DNA of 64,000 nucleotides from Cenococcum geophilum 1.58 (GCA_001692895.1 KV748195.1:744001-808000); one strand, 5' to 3'; positions 32,389 through 46,784 are shown, numbered from the stretch's first letter. Made by a program: numbers and translations. The notes: a model not told the origin generated them from the letters alone.

Positions 32389-33510
32389 ATGCTACCAAAA
32401 GCAGCCACTATAATGTTATTAACGGCGGCAACTACTTTAAGGTTAGGAGGTAACACTAGTATAGCAGATACTAACTTATAGTAACCTATAACGGTCGGAC
32501 AATTATAAGAGATAGTTAACTAGTTAATAACAAATAATGCAGCGTTAGAAGAAAGGATTAATGGGGTTAGTATAGTAAGGATTAAGTTACTATCTATTAA
32601 GAGATTCTTAGGAAAAAGGTTAAAGCTTAAAGGATTCCTTATATAAATGCACTTTAAAGTTATATAAGAAGGGGTAAAGCTACTAATACCTATGGATCGA
32701 ATAGCATATGCGGGACTATTCCTATTAGGAAGAGCACTTAAGTGGTTTAAGCCTTACCTTATAGAAATATAGGTAAACGGAATAACAACTACTAATTAGG
32801 AGGTACGATTTATATTCTTAAGCTGGGAAGGGTTTATAGAGCGACTTATACAAATGTTTAGAGACCCGGAGGCAGTAACTACGGCAGAAAGAAAACTCTA
32901 AGACATTACGTAACGAACCTTAGCAATTAAGTACACGATGTAGTTTTAGACGCTAGTAATATAAGTTAAGTGGAATAATAGGGCGCTTATGGCATAGTAT
33001 AAATAGGGACTTAAGGCTAAAGTCTAGGACGTAATTATCCTAATAGAAGATACGGATACCCTATAGGAGTTAATAGATTAAGTAATTAAGATTAATAATT
33101 GGATCTACTAAAGGGAATAGGCTAAGAGAGGTTAGGATAGAGTTTTATAGTTGTATAAGATATAGAGTACGCAACAACTAAAGCTAAGTTAGAAACTATA
33201 GTATGGCGCAGAACTAATGGACTTAAGTAATATTAAAGAAGCCTATAAGAGATGGAGTAAGAAACTATAAAAACCTAGAGGTTAAGGATCTAGTAATTAT
33301 AGGACTAAGGAGTAGAGGCTAAATTAGGGATCTTAGTAGTAGAAGACGTTTAGGCGGACTTTATAGCAAAGTTAGTAGTTTAAAGATGGAGCTTATATAA
33401 ATTGCGGGAAATAAGGTTACTTTGTAAGGGATTGTAAAGATAGTTAGAGTTACTATATAATAAAGGGAACTAGACTAATAGTAGAAGACATATATATATA
33501 GAGGGATAAT
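32389..33510 (+). pseudogene. Copy B gag
   Basis: Starts MLPKAATI and runs, with Gln-to-stop changes, to a zinc knuckle near 33.40 kb (INCGK-GYFVRDC). The same start is seen at 57,404 in copy C. Capsid-type gag of a Gypsy element. Confidence 0.8.
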
Positions 33511-35299
33511 AGTGTACTATAAGGAACAAAAGAGTGTTTAATTAAAAGTTTCGCGTTTTATTATAATAACGTATACTAAATTTATAAAGACGCTAAGTAT
33601 AGCGTAAGCTATTAGCTATAAAAGCTAAAATCCTTAGAATATAGGGGAACTAATAAACTATTACGCAGATCGGATATTAAAGACGACAAGTTTAATATAG
33701 GCGAAACATTTATAGACGATAAGGTAATAAAGGCAGCTTACTAGGAGCGTATAAACCTTAAAGAAGTTATATTAGAAGTAGAGACTAAGACCGCTATAGA
33801 GTAAGGTTTAGTAACGGGTATTATAACACCGTTAGATACGGCATCTATTGCTTTATAAGATAAAAGGAAGAGCGTCTTATAGAGACTAAGTAAGTAGACG
33901 ACTGCTAGTGCTAATTTATTACTTAATAAAGGCAAAAGGCTAAAGGCTTAAGATTTTTAAAATAAGATAAGAGATGACTAAGATTCTTAAGATGAGATAA
34001 GGTATGCTTAAGGACCTATAATAGATAGAAACCGATAGAGTAGAGCAATAGCTTAGTTTAAAGATATATAAATAAGCTTAGGATAGAGTTTCCTATAGGT
34101 ATAAGATTCTTAAGATAAAATAAGTAAGATTTAAGACTCTTAAGACGAGATAAGAATACCTAAGCCTAGTTAGACTAAGGTAGGAGCTAAGCTTAGAATA
34201 GAAGCAAGCTTAGGATTAAGGATCCTATAGGACTAAGATTTTAAGATATAAATAAGGACTATTAACAAGATTAAGAAGTAAGAAGACTTTAAGGATCTAC
34301 ATATAAGACGCAAATAAAAAGAAACTATAGAGGAATTTAGAGTATAAATTACCTCGTAGTAAGAACAGAAACTAGATAAGAGGTCTAGCATACTAGGTTA
34401 TATAAGGGATAGAGTATTTATATAAGGAATTACTAATAGGCTTAGGATAGGCACACTAAGAGCTAAGTGGCTTACTAAACTAAAATAAGAAGAGGATCTA
34501 GGGATTTTAACTAGGTTTAAGGAACGATATATAAAAGGCTATTATAATATAGTAATAAGAAGATACTTCCTTATGGATAAGCTGTATACACTTTAGTAGC
34601 TATACTAAAAGTGGTATAGGCAAAGGCATAATAATAAGTGGGAAGATTTCTATATATAGCTGGATAAGAAAGTTATTTAAGACTACCTAATTATAGAAAA
34701 GGCTATAAGTTATATTAAGGGAGTCTTAATTATAATATTAAAAGATCTAGAGGAGTAATTAGAGGACTAGAGAAGTGAGAGGCAAATCTTAGTACCTATA
34801 AATAAAGTTATAACGCTTAGATTAATATAAGAAAGGTTTAAACTTAAGGATAAAGACGAGCTAAGAGTCGACCTAAAATATTAAGTATACTATATATTGG
34901 CATAGATTGCATATATAGATAATATATATAATATATATAGAGCACCTAAAGATAAGAACCGGAAGTACCTAGTAAGGATATATTGGGTACTGGATAAGGC
35001 GAAGTATAGAAATGTTAAGTATATATATAGTTAGCACCTAGTAGAAGTATAAACCTAGGGGGACTTAATACTTTAACTAGAAAGATTCCTTACGGAAAAA
35101 TGCCTAGATAGATAATAGTAGTGAGAATGCCTAGAGAATACGTATCTATAGTATATTAAAGATAAAAAGCGAACTAAGTATTAGCTAAAAGTGGACTAAG
35201 TATAAATAGGATTAAGTAGCTAATAGTTAGGAAAAGTAGAGGCCTATAGGACTAGAGGGAACTAATAGTAGAGCCTTAGACCCTTAAAGGAATTTAAGG

Positions 35300-38200
35300 A
35301 TAATACCTAAATTTATAAGTTAAGTGGCAAGATTAGTAGTTTAAAGTATTAATAGATAGCGGAGTAATAAGGAACTATATCTTATTAGCAGCAGTTAAAA
35401 GAATGGGGTTACTATACAGGAAAAAGGAGCATTCTTACCTATTAGTAATAATTTTAGGAGATCTAATAGCCTATAAAAAAGGCATTATTAATCCTAAAAT
35501 AGGACCTATTTAGTTAACTATTAAAGGAAAATAAATTAAGATGTCTTTTAATATATTACTATTGGGGAATAATAAGGCAGTATTAGGAATGCCTTAGTTA
35601 TAGGAATATAATCTAAGGATCGATTAGATTATGGGTTAGGTTAATATTAGGAATACTTAACGCCGTAAAATGCGATAATAAGCTAAGATGGTATAGTACT
35701 AAGTAGGAGCAACCTATAAAAAAATAAAAAAAAAAGGACTAAGTTATGTACTAAAGAGATACCATAAATATAGCAAGAAACTATGGTTACTAGAAAGTAA
35801 GAAGCTGTTAAAGTATATAGTATAGGACTATAAGATAGAATTAGAAGAAGAAATAAGTTTAAGGTTTTTTCTAATTTATAAGCTTACCGAAGAAGAAGGT
35901 AAAGTACTAAAAGAGTTTAGTTAGGAAAACCCATAAAAGGGATATATTAGACTATTATAGTTATTAGCGGGTTATCTAGTACTATTTATACTAAAGAAAA
36001 ACGGTAAACTAAGGCTATATATCGACTATAGACAGTTAAACAGTATTACTAGGAAGGATAGGTATCCTTTACCCTTAATTAGCGAAATCTAAGATAGGAT
36101 AGGTAATGTATAAATCTTTATAAAGATAGATCTAAGATAGGCGTACTATTAGATTAGAATTAAGGAAGGCGATAAATAAAAGGCAGCCTTTAGATTAAAG
36201 GAAGGACTATATAAACTATTAGTTATATAATTCGGGCTTATAAATATACTAGTAACGTTCTAGAAGCGTATTAATAATATATTAGGAGAATACTTAGATA
36301 AATTTGTTATAGTATATCTTAACGATATTATTATTTACTTAATAACTAAGGAAGAATATGGGGAATACGTTAAATAGGTTTTAAAGAGACTATAAGAAGA
36401 ATAGATGCTAGTAGCAATTAAGAAATGCGAGTTCTTTACTAGGAAGACCGATTTTATTAGATTTATTATTAAACTAGGCTAACTTAGTATAAATCTAAAG
36501 AAGATTAAGGCTATAGTAAATTGGTAAGAACTGGAGAACGTTATATAGTTAAGATTGTTTTTAGGGGTTTATAATTACTATAAAAGGTTTATAGCGCAAT
36601 AGTTAAAGGATATTAAACTATTTACGCGATTAATAAAGAAAGAAGAACTATAGGCATAGGGAGAGGAATAGTAAGAATTATTTAAAAAAGTTAAAGAGTT
36701 ATTTACCTAGGAGCTAGTTCTTAAGATTTACTAACTAGGATTAGAAACGGTTATAGAAATAAACATATTAGACTTTATACTAGGGGCATACTTTATATAA
36801 AAACATTAAGATAGATAGCACCTAGTAGCATACTATAGTCGAAAGATAACACTACTAGAGTTAAACTATAACATCTATAATAAGGAGTTATTAGGTATAG
36901 TTATAGTATTAAAGGAATAAAGAGCATTCTTATAAGGTATAGAAAAACTATTTATAGTTAAGACGGATTATAAGAACTTAATAGGATTTTTAATAATAAA
37001 GGAACTTAACTAAAGATAGGTTAGATAGGCAGAGATGCTTATAGAATACTATTTTAAGATTTAGTATACTAAAGGAACAGATAATATATAAGCAGATGCT
37101 CTAAGTTAAAAGGCTAAACTGTAAAGTAATAAAAAGCCATTAGGGGCTTTACTGCGAAAAGATATAAATAGACTAATTAGGTATAATTATCTAAAAATTA
37201 TAGTAACATAAGGAAAACTAAAAAGAGTTTACGAGTTACCGGAAAGCTTTTAGGTATAAAGAATTCTAAAAGCACAGCTAGAAGATTTATAGATAGATAT
37301 ATACAAAAATTAAGAGGTAAAGTATATCCTAAGAAGTATAGCAGAACACTTTATAAAAGACTTCTATAAGGGAATAACTTAAGGACATAATAGAGCCACG
37401 GGCTTAGTGTTAAGACTTTAGGAGGAGTATATTATTAATAGAATCTAGGGCTTAACGCGAAAAGTTATTAAAGAATATTTAGATTGCTAGAGAAATAAAC
37501 TAATAAGGCATAAGCTGTATAGAGGGCTATAACCTATTAAAATACTAGAGAGACTATGGGAGGTTATATTATAGGACTTTATTATAAAATTGCTAAAATT
37601 AAATGACCCTATTACCGGATAAGATTATAACGTAATCTTAGTAATAGTAGATAAGCTTATAAAGTGGGGATACTTTATAGCATATATAGAAGAGATATTA
37701 GCAGAAGATATCGCTAGAATTTATATTAAAGAAGTGTTTGTAAGGCACGGAGCACTAAGTAAAATTATATTGGATAAAGATCTAAGATTTATAGCAGTAT
37801 TTTAGGAGGTATTCTTAGCGGAATAAGGAGTTAGAGTAGCAACTTCTACCGTATATTATCCGCAGACAGACGGTTAAATAGAAAGACTAAATTAGACACT
37901 AGAATAGTATTTAAAACACTATATTAATTATATACAGAATAATTAGGTATTATTATTACTAGTTATATAATTTATATATAATACGACACCACAAGAAGGA
38001 ATAGGCATATTACTATTTAAGGCAAATTATAGATATAAGCTAAGGATATCGTTATTACTATAATAAGCGAAAAGAATAAGTAGCACAGCTAAAGAAAGAA
38101 TAAAGATACTAATAAATCTTTATATAGACCTTATAGAATTAGTAAAGAAAGTATAAGAGAGAATAAAAAAGTACTATAATACTAAGAGATCTAAGGGACT

Positions 38201-38650
38201 AGATCTTAAGGAGGGAGATAAAGTATAGCTACTATATAAAAATTTTAAGAGTTAACAACTAAGTAAGAAGTTAGACTACGTTAAACTAGGACCTTTTAAA
38301 ATTAAGTAAAGAATTTTACTGGTTATGTTTAAGTTAAACCTACCAGCTAAAATAAAGATCTATCCTATATAGTATATTGCGATGCTAGAGCTAGTATATA
38401 GGAATATTAAGCTACTAGTTTATAAAGTAGACACGTATAGAGGACAGAAGGAAGATAAATAGTAAGTTTTAAGAGTTATTAGTTATAAGGATATTAACGA
38501 CGAAATATAATATAAGGTAAAGTAGATAGGCTATAATAAGACTACCTAGGAACCACTAGAGAACTTAAAGAATGCTATAGGAAAGGTATAGGAGTATTAA
38601 AAGAGATTAGGTTAGGAAGTATTAATACGGAAAAATTATAAAAAAATAAG
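35300..38650 (+). pseudogene. Copy B pol: protease, RT, RNase H, integrase, chromodomain
   Basis: Protease LIDSGVIRNYILLAAVKR near 35.35 kb. [18 protein letters not shown] near 35.94 kb and active site YLNDIIIY near 36.32 kb. Chromodomain with KVKQIGYNKTT near 38.51 kb. A frame corresponding to about 90 further codons follows before the 3' LTR. The roughly 1.8 kb between the gag knuckle and protease has no domain I recognise apart from the Gln/Asp repeats. Confidence 0.82.
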
Positions 38651-39355
38651 TCACTTAAGGGGGACCTAAGAAGAGCAGTTACTAAATTACTTAAATTTAT
38701 TTCCTTCTTAGCTAAAAGAAGATCCGTTTTTTTATTGCTAAGTTCCTATAGACCCTATTTTATAAGCTTCTACTCCTTAAAATAGACCTTCTTATAAACC
38801 TTCTTAAGACGGATTAACTAAGTGGACGCCGTAAGACGAGACTTAAGAGCCCATTACTAAGTATTGGCAGCCTTCCGTTTTACATTACGGGAACGGCGTA
38901 ACTCCGCCAGTATAATAGACAGTTTATTATCTAGCTACGCAGTAGTAGATTAAATATAAGACCTTAAGATAAATTAATTAGGGAACTAGACGACTATTAA
39001 GGATAATAGGTTATATATATTTAGTATTAGAGATAAAGTAAACGTTATAGGATAAATAAATATTTGCTTTAGTGTACTTTAAATAAAAGAACGGTTATTA
39101 TAAAGATAGGTTTACTAACGCAATATAAACTAACCCCTTTTTTAAGCAACGAGAATATGGAGATAGTATAATCTTACTAAGAGACAATATCGTAGTAATA
39201 GTGTAAGCACAACGAGCAGTTAAGGAAGAAGAAATTGCTTTAGGTATAATAAGTAATAATATTAACTAAATTAATTAAACGGATATTACACCTCTAGTAA
39301 ACGACTTAGAGATATTAGGGATCTTTAAGGACGAAGATAGAGAGAAGGGAGATAG

Positions 39356-39779
39356 TGTTACGGACGCTTTAAGTATAATATTATAACTACTTAGAGAGGA
39401 GTTAGAAGAAGCTAGTTAGTTAATTTAGGCACGGTCTAAAATAGAGCCGGTAGAGCTATATAACGAGGAATAGTAACTAAGGTTATATAATATAATTTAT
39501 ACAATCTGTAGGATCTATATAATCCGTAATAAAGTAAATAGAGTATATATATATTACGTATAAGAAGGATTTTATAGGAGTACGGTTATATATTTAAGAA
39601 CCCTTAGTCCCTACCTAGGTGGTTCCTTCCTTGTAGTAATTCTTAGAATATAATTAAAGTTAATCTATTAGGTAACCACTCCACTAGTTATTATTACATT
39701 ATTAACTTTAATTTATATTACCTATATACCTAGCCTAATAATAAGCCTATTATAGTATCTGCTATAAGGTTTTGTTATA
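39356..39779 (+). repeat. 3' LTR of Gypsy copy B
   Basis: 424 bp, TGTTACGGACG...GTTATA, the same length as the 5' LTR. A purine tract (GAGAAGGGAGATAG) precedes it; CCTAT follows at 39780-39784. Confidence 0.93.
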
Positions 39780-40676
39780 CCTATTAAATACAAACCTTAA
39801 ACTAGTAATAGTACCTTAACCTATACCTATAATAAACCTAGTACCTACTATAAAATCTAAAAAGCTCCCTAATCCTCTAATATTTAATAGAAATTAAAAT
39901 AACCTACGTCCCTTTATAACTAAGCTCTATCTTAAACTTTTAATAAACTATAACTAATACTTTACTAAAGCTAGCAAGATTAGCTATGGAATATCTTGTT
40001 TAAGTAAAGACGCTGTATAAACTATAGACCTATTCTTCCGTAACGGCACCTTTATTAATTTTAAAATCTTTATCTCTTTATTAGAACGAATGTATAATAA
40101 TACTAGCCGCAAATATATAGCTATTACTAAACTTAAAAACCTATAATAATGGAACTAAGACTTTACTAGCTTCTTTTTGGAATTTTTAGGCCTTATTAGT
40201 AAACTAAATTAAAATAAAGCTGCTAGAGTTACTGCTCTCTGTTAAGCTATTTTAGATAAAATTAGAGTATAGTTAGTAGGCAGAGAACTGCTAAAAGACT
40301 TACCCGAATTTGCTATAATATATTAATAAATTAATAAAGACCTCCGATATAATAAGCAGACTTATTCTTTAAAGCCAACTATATCTTATGTCTAAAACTT
40401 TATAAAACCAATATATACCCTAAAGCGCGATCCGTCTTTAAGACCTAAAAGCCCTATATATAACCCTATAGACCTTAACGCCACTTAATCCTATATACCC
40501 TTAGGAACCAATAAATAAAAAATATAAGCCGTAAATGGAGAATATTTCGGATGTAGAAAAAAGGGATATATTTAAAGGGACTACTAAACTTACCCTTTCG
40601 AAAAGGTCTGCCGTAGCTCCTTTTAGTTCTTAAGTTATACTTATTCTATAAATTATACTTAGTCGCTATAAAGTAT

Positions 40677-43600
40677 CTTACCTTTAATTAACTTAGAAAA
40701 CGAATTATCCTAGGGCTAAGTCGTGCCTTAGGATAAGAAGTAGAAGAGTATAAGTGTTTAGGCTCTTCTAGGGCTAATATATAACACGACTCCCTTAATA
40801 TACTTAGCGAAATTTAAATACTTAGAAAATGGAAGGAAGTATAAATTCTTATAGATAGTAGAGCTACTAGTATAGGCTTTATTAATACGAACTACGCGAA
40901 AACTTAATACTTAAATTTAAAGAAACTTAATAAGCCCTAAGGCCTATAAGGCTTTAATAGTAAGCCTTTAATATACGGCGAACTAACGTACTACGCTTTT
41001 ATAAAGATATAGATAGGCAAATACCTTAAATATATTTTCCTATTTATAATACCCTTAAAGTATTATAAGGTAATACTCGGATATAGATAGCTGAAATAAC
41101 ACAACCCTTTAATTAGCTGGGTTAAAGAAATACTAAAATTCCGTATAACCTACTGCCGAAGTTATTACTTAAAATACTACTTGCCCTATAAATATGCATA
41201 CAACTATTTAAATTTAATATAATATAAATTACCCTTACTATAAACCTTAAACTAATATAATAAAGTTATAACTACTAATTGCGGTAAAGAATGCGAAGAT
41301 AATATATTAAAACCCCTTAAAATTTATATAATATAAGCCGCACCCTTTTATTTATTAGTAAGAAAATAAGACTATAAGATCTTTACTATAACACTAGAAG
41401 ATATTAAAAAGGCGTTAAAACTAAAGCAATATATTAACCCCTAACCTCTTATACCTAAAAAATATTATAATTTAATTAATACGTTTAAGAAACGATTTGT
41501 AAACTAACTACCCCTATATTAAGATAAGTATAATTTTAAAATAGAACTTAAACCTAATATAACGCTAAAGTTTAGCCTATTATATGGTATATTATAAGAA
41601 GAGCTACTTATAATATAATAATACCTTAAAGAGTACCTAGAGAAAGGATTTATTCGCCCTAGTTAATTACTATTTACCTTACCTATACTATTTATTAAGA
41701 AACCTAAAGGAGGCTTAAGATTCTGTGTTAATTATTAAGCCTTAAATACGATTACGATTTAAAACTAATATCTAATTCCTCTACTTTAAGAAACGCTTAA
41801 CCGCTTAGTAAAAGTATAATACTTTATAAAGCTTAACGTAGTTGCCGCCTTTAATTAAATCCGTATTCGCGAAGGAGATAAAAAGTATATGGCTTTCCGT
41901 ACACAATAGGGACTTTTTAAATACCTAGTAATGCTGTTTAGTATAAAGAACGGTCCCAGTACGTTTTAATAATATATTAACAATACGCTTTGCGAATTCC
42001 TTAATATATTTATTACCGCGTATATTAATAATATCTTTATTTATTTATTTTTGCTTTCTAAGCATTAGAAGCACGTTTAAATAGTTCTTAAACGCCTATA
42101 AGACGCGGGCTTATAATGCGATATTAAGAAATGCAAGTTCTATACGTCTAAAGTTACGTACTTAGGCCTAATTATATCCCGCAACGGAATTAAAATAGAC
42201 CCTAAAAAAATCGCTATAATTATAAACTAGGAAAGTCCTAGTAGTGTATAAGACATCTAAGGATTTCTAGGATTCGCAAATTTCTACTATTAATTTATTA
42301 ATTATTTCTTAAAAATTATTTAGCTATTAGTAAACTTAATAAGAAAGAATATAAGATTTAAATAGACTACTAAATNTAAATAAGCTTTTAATAACCTAAA
42401 ATATTATTTTATAACTGCTCTAATTCTTACCTACTTTAATCTAGACCTTAAATATATCGTTAAAATAGACTCGTCTAACTATATACTAAAAGGAGTATTA
42501 TTACAATATAATAAGAACGGCGAGTTATACCTAGTAGCCTTCCTCTTCTAGAAACTTACCTCTACTAAATTAAACTATAAGATATATAATAAGGAACTGC
42601 TTACCTTTAATTAACTTAGAAAACGAATTATCCTAGGGCTAAGTCGTGCCTTAGGATAAGAAGTAGAAGAGTATAAGTGTTTAGGCTCTTCTAGGGCTAA
42701 TATATAACACGACTCCCTTAATATACTTAGCGAAATTTAAATACTTAGAAAATGGAAGGAAGTATAAATTCTTATAGATAGTAGAGCTACTAGTATAGGC
42801 TTTATTAATACGAACTACGCGAAAACTTAATACTTAAATTTAAAGAAACTTAATAAGCCCTAAGGCCTATAAGGCTTTAATAGTAAGCCTTTAATATACG
42901 GCGAACTAACGTACTACGCTTTTATAAAGATATAGATAGGCAAATACCTTAAATATATTTTCCTATTTATAATACCCTTAAAGTATTATAAGGTAATACT
43001 CGGATATAGATAGCTGAAATAACACAACCCTTTAATTAGCTGGGTTAAAGAAATACTAAAATTCCGTATAACCTACTGCCGAAGTTATTACTTAAAATAC
43101 TACTTGCCCTATAAATATGCATACAACTATTTAAATTTAATATAATATAAATTACCCTTACTATAAACCTTAAACTAATATAATAAAGTTATAACTACTA
43201 ATTGCGGTAAAGAATGCGAAGATAATATATTAAAACCCCTTAAAATTTATATAATATAAGCCGCACCCTTTTATTTATTAGTAAGAAAATAAGACTATAA
43301 GATCTTTACTATAACACTAGAAGATATTAAAAAGGCGTTAAAACTAAAGCAATATATTAACCCCTAACCTCTTATACCTAAAAAATATTATAATTTAATT
43401 AATACGTTTAAGAAACGATTTGTAAACTAACTACCCCTATATTAAGATAAGTATAATTTTAAAATAGAACTTAAACCTAATATAACGCTAAAGTTTAGCC
43501 TATTATATGGTATATTATAAGAAGAGCTACTTATAATATAATAATACCTTAAAGAGTACCTAGAGAAAGGATTTATTCGCCCTAGTTAATTACTATTTAC

Positions 43601-44522
43601 CTTACCTATACTATTTATTAAGAAACCTAAAGGAGGCTTAAGATTCTGTGTTAATTATTAAGCCTTAAATACGATTACGATTTAAAACTAATATCTAATT
43701 CCTCTACTTTAAGAAACGCTTAACCGCTTAGTAAAAGTATAATACTTTATAAAGCTTAACGTAGTTGCCGCCTTTAATTAAATCCGTATTCGCGAAGGAG
43801 ATAAAAAGTATATGGCTTTCCGTACACAATAGGGACTTTTTAAATACCTAGTAATGCTGTTTAGTATAAAGAACGGTCCCAGTACGTTTTAATAATATAT
43901 TAACAATACGCTTTGCGAATTCCTTAATATATTTATTACCGCGTATATTAATAATATCTTTATTTATTTATTTTTGCTTTCTAAGCATTAGAAGCACGTT
44001 TAAATAGTTCTTAAACGCCTATAAGACGCGGGCTTATAATGCGATATTAAGAAATGCAAGTTCTATACGTCTAAAGTTACGTACTTAGGCCTAATTATAT
44101 CCCGCAACGGAATTAAAATAGACCCTAAAAAAATCGCTATAATTATAAACTAGGAAAGTCCTAGTAGTGTATAAGACATCTAAGGATTTCTAGGATTCGC
44201 AAATTTCTACTATTAATTTATTAATTATTTCTTAAAAATTATTTAGCTATTAGTAAACTTAATAAGAAAGAATATAAGATTTAAATAGACTACTAAATNT
44301 AAATAAGCTTTTAATAACCTAAAATATTATTTTATAACTGCTCTAATTCTTACCTACTTTAATCTAGACCTTAAATATATCGTTAAAATAGACTCGTCTA
44401 ACTATATACTAAAAGGAGTATTATTACAATATAATAAGAACGGCGAGTTATACCTAGTAGCCTTCCTCTTCTAGAAACTTACCTCTACTAAATTAAACTA
44501 TAAGATATATAATAAGGAACTG
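40677..44522 (+). repeat. Tandem 1923-bp duplication (protease-RT of Gypsy D)
   Basis: Unit 1 is 40677-42599 and unit 2 is 42600-44522. The two look identical throughout, including an ambiguous base at the same offset (42376 and 44299). The junction has CTTA microhomology. Each unit carries the protease (SRATSIGF-like), the whole RT with AYINNIFIY, and the start of RNase H ending at YNKELL. Unit 2 reads on into the rest of RNase H. Confidence 0.95.
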
Positions 44523-46480
44523 CTTATAATTATTAGATACTTTAAATAATAGCGCCCAAAACTTAAAGGATTGTTATTCCTAATACGCGTATTAATGGAC
44601 TATAAAAACCTATAGTACTTTATAACTATAAAGCAATTAATATAGCGCTAAATTTGTTAGGCTGAATACCTTTTATAATTTAACTTTAAGATTACGTACT
44701 AACCTAGCAAACTTAATTAGAAGCCTAACTTATTAATATAATAATTATAAAACTTACCTATAAACGCCTCTAACGAACGGATTATAAATTAATTATAAAA
44801 TTTACTGCCCCCTAAACGCTTTAAGAAACTACGCCCTATATTTCTAGACGTGGAGCTTAATAGAAATAAATTAGAAATTAATAAGTAGGATATAGAAATT
44901 AATAAATTAATAAAGCACGAATATAAGAATAACCTCTAGATAGTAGATATAATAAAAGTAATTTAAATAGGGAAATAGTAATATAAGAATATTACACTCG
45001 CTAAATACGAAATCCGTAATAATTAGTTATACTATTAATAGAAGATAGTAATCCCAAATTCTAAACCTTTACGATTTAAGATACTCGAATTTGTACACGA
45101 TTTCCCTATAGTAGGGCGTCTTAGCTATATAAAGACCTATAAGATTATCTAACGAGTATATTACTAGCCTATAATGTATAACTATATATAAAAATATATT
45201 CGAGTATACAGAATATACGTATGTGGGAAGACCTCTTATATAAAGAAGTAAGAAGTACTTTAACCGTTGCTAATTCTAATATAAAGATAGCGAGATATCT
45301 TAATTAACTTTATAGTTGACCTACCTAACAGTAATAGGTTTACGAATGTTATAGTAGTTATTAACCGTCTTATAAAAATGCGATATATAATTCCTATAGA
45401 CTTAATTAATATAATATTAGTAGCCAAATGTTTTATTAAGTACGTCTTTAAGCTATATAGACTTCCTAATTTAATAATATCTAACCGCAGAAGCTAGTTT
45501 GTTTTAGAATTCTAGTAAGCCCTATATAAATAATTAAGTATATAAATATAACTCTTAACTGCATTTTATTTAGAGATAGATAGTTAAACTAAAATTATAA
45601 ACGCGATTATAGAATAATACCTATAAATATACTACTCCTACCTATAAGATGACTGGGAAAAATGGCTACTATTAGCTAAGTTTACTACAAATAATATAAG
45701 AAATAAATTAATAGGCGTAATACCGTTTTACGCAACCTACGGACAAAACCCTTAACTTAGATTTAAACTATAACCCGAAATTAATATAATAGGACCTATA
45801 ATTAAGAGGATTTAACTAATTAATGTATATAACTTTGCTAATTAAATAAAGCAGTTAACGGAACTATTATAAAGTAAATTAGCGTATGCTTAAATGGTAT
45901 AGGAATAGCATATAAATAAAGGACGAGCTCCTACGTGGGACTTTAAGGAAGGTAATATAGTTTACCTAAATATATAAAACCTAAAGACTTAATAACCCTT
46001 AAAGAAACTAGACTGGAAGTTTACGGGCCTATACTAAGTTAAGAAGAAACTAAGCCCGTATACTTATAAACTTAAACTACTAACTAAAATAAAAATATAT
46101 CTAATGTTTTATGTAAACTTGCTATAATCCTTAAAGGGTAAACCTATAACTTATAAAGTACTACCGCTACCTCCTATAATTGTTAACAACGGTAATAGTT
46201 CTTACTTTATTAACTTAATTAATAATATATAATAGAAGATATAATCTAAATAATTTAAACTTCTTATTAAATGGGAAGGATATAAAATATAAACTTAGGA
46301 AACCTATAACTAGATTAAAACTAATGCGCCTTCCCTAGTAAAAGAATTCCATAAGGACTATCCTTTATAGCCTACTCTAGCTAAATAAATATAATATAAA
46401 AGCAAATAATTGCTACCTAATATAAATATATGAAATATAATAGTAGGAAGCTTAAAATTGAAAAAGACTTAAAATATATT
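44523..46480 (+). pseudogene. Gypsy D RNase H, integrase and chromodomain
   Basis: RNase H continues (KLKGLLFLIRVLMDYKNL). The integrase zinc-binding region is near 45.09 kb (FVHDFPIVGRLSYIKTYKII) and the core near 45.3 kb (INFIVDLPNSNRF ... VVINRLIKM). The chromodomain is at about 46.24-46.38 kb (LLIKWEGYK ... APSLVKEFHKDYP). Stops are frequent. Confidence 0.8.
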
Positions 46481-46510
46481 ACGATGTTTATAATACGATT
46501 ACGTAACACG

Positions 46511-46577
46511 TAAGATATTAAGGAACTTTAACTGCTAGTTAAAGTTGTCTAATTGGTTAGATCCGCCTTGCTAAGAC
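46511..46577 (+). other. Shared 3'-UTR hairpin module (Gypsy D copy)
   Basis: The module contains the palindrome with arms AACTTTAACT / AGTTAAAGTT, then GTCTAATTGGTTAGATC and CTAAGAC. It lies about 210 bp upstream of the D 3' LTR, after the chromodomain. Matches modules at 47,944-48,004 and 53,140-53,210. Confidence 0.75.
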
Positions 46578-46620
46578 CTACTATAAAAATATTAGTTCTA
46601 CTTACCGCCTTAACTAAACT

Positions 46621-46661
46621 AATAGCAATTTTCTATCCCGGGGATAGAAAATCCTAATTAG
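46621..46661. other. 41-bp near-palindromic block, Gypsy D copy
   Basis: AATAGC, then ATTTTCTATCCC / GGGATAGAAAAT arms, then CCTAATTAG. The same 41-bp block with two differences is at 53,041-53,081. Located 44 bp after the shared 3'-UTR module. Confidence 0.7.
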
Positions 46662-46784
46662 TTTATTTAACGATAAAATTAGCAAAACCCTATACCGCTA
46701 CCCGACGCGAAATATAACCCGCGATAAGTTATAAGTCTTAACTAAAATTAAATTATTTAGACCTTTGGCTAAAAGGGGGGGTAC

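Larger units (their letters stand above)
31920..39779 (+). mobile_element. Gypsy chromovirus copy B (complete, RIP-degraded)
   Basis: 7860-bp full-length copy of the family seen as A and C. LTRs of 424 bp at both ends; perfect CCTAT target duplication (31915-31919 and 39780-39784) within Gypsy D gag. Internal order: gag from ATG 32,389 with a CCHC knuckle near 33.40 kb, a Gln/Asp repeat linker (33.95-34.2 kb), protease LIDSG near 35.35 kb, RT about 35.87-36.55 kb (YLNDIIIY), RNase H, integrase about 37.3-38.1 kb, and chromodomain about 38.48-38.62 kb. By eye it has lost more CA dinucleotides than A or C. Confidence 0.95.
31676..40660 (+). pseudogene. Gypsy D gag, interrupted by copy B
   Basis: Begins ATGGCAAACAAACTTAAATC (MANKLKS...), with Gln-to-stop changes. 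It is split at 31,919/39,780 by copy B with CCTAT duplicated, then resumes (IKSKKLPNPLIFN, YNQYFTKASKISYGISCL). A zinc-knuckle remnant CRKKGYI-RDY lies near 40.56 kb. Capsid/nucleocapsid function lost. Confidence 0.75.

Noticed and set aside
33741-33935. 64-codon minus-strand frame in copy B
   Set aside because: Opposite strand of a Gypsy linker region; hydrophobic only by composition and absent as a frame in A and C.
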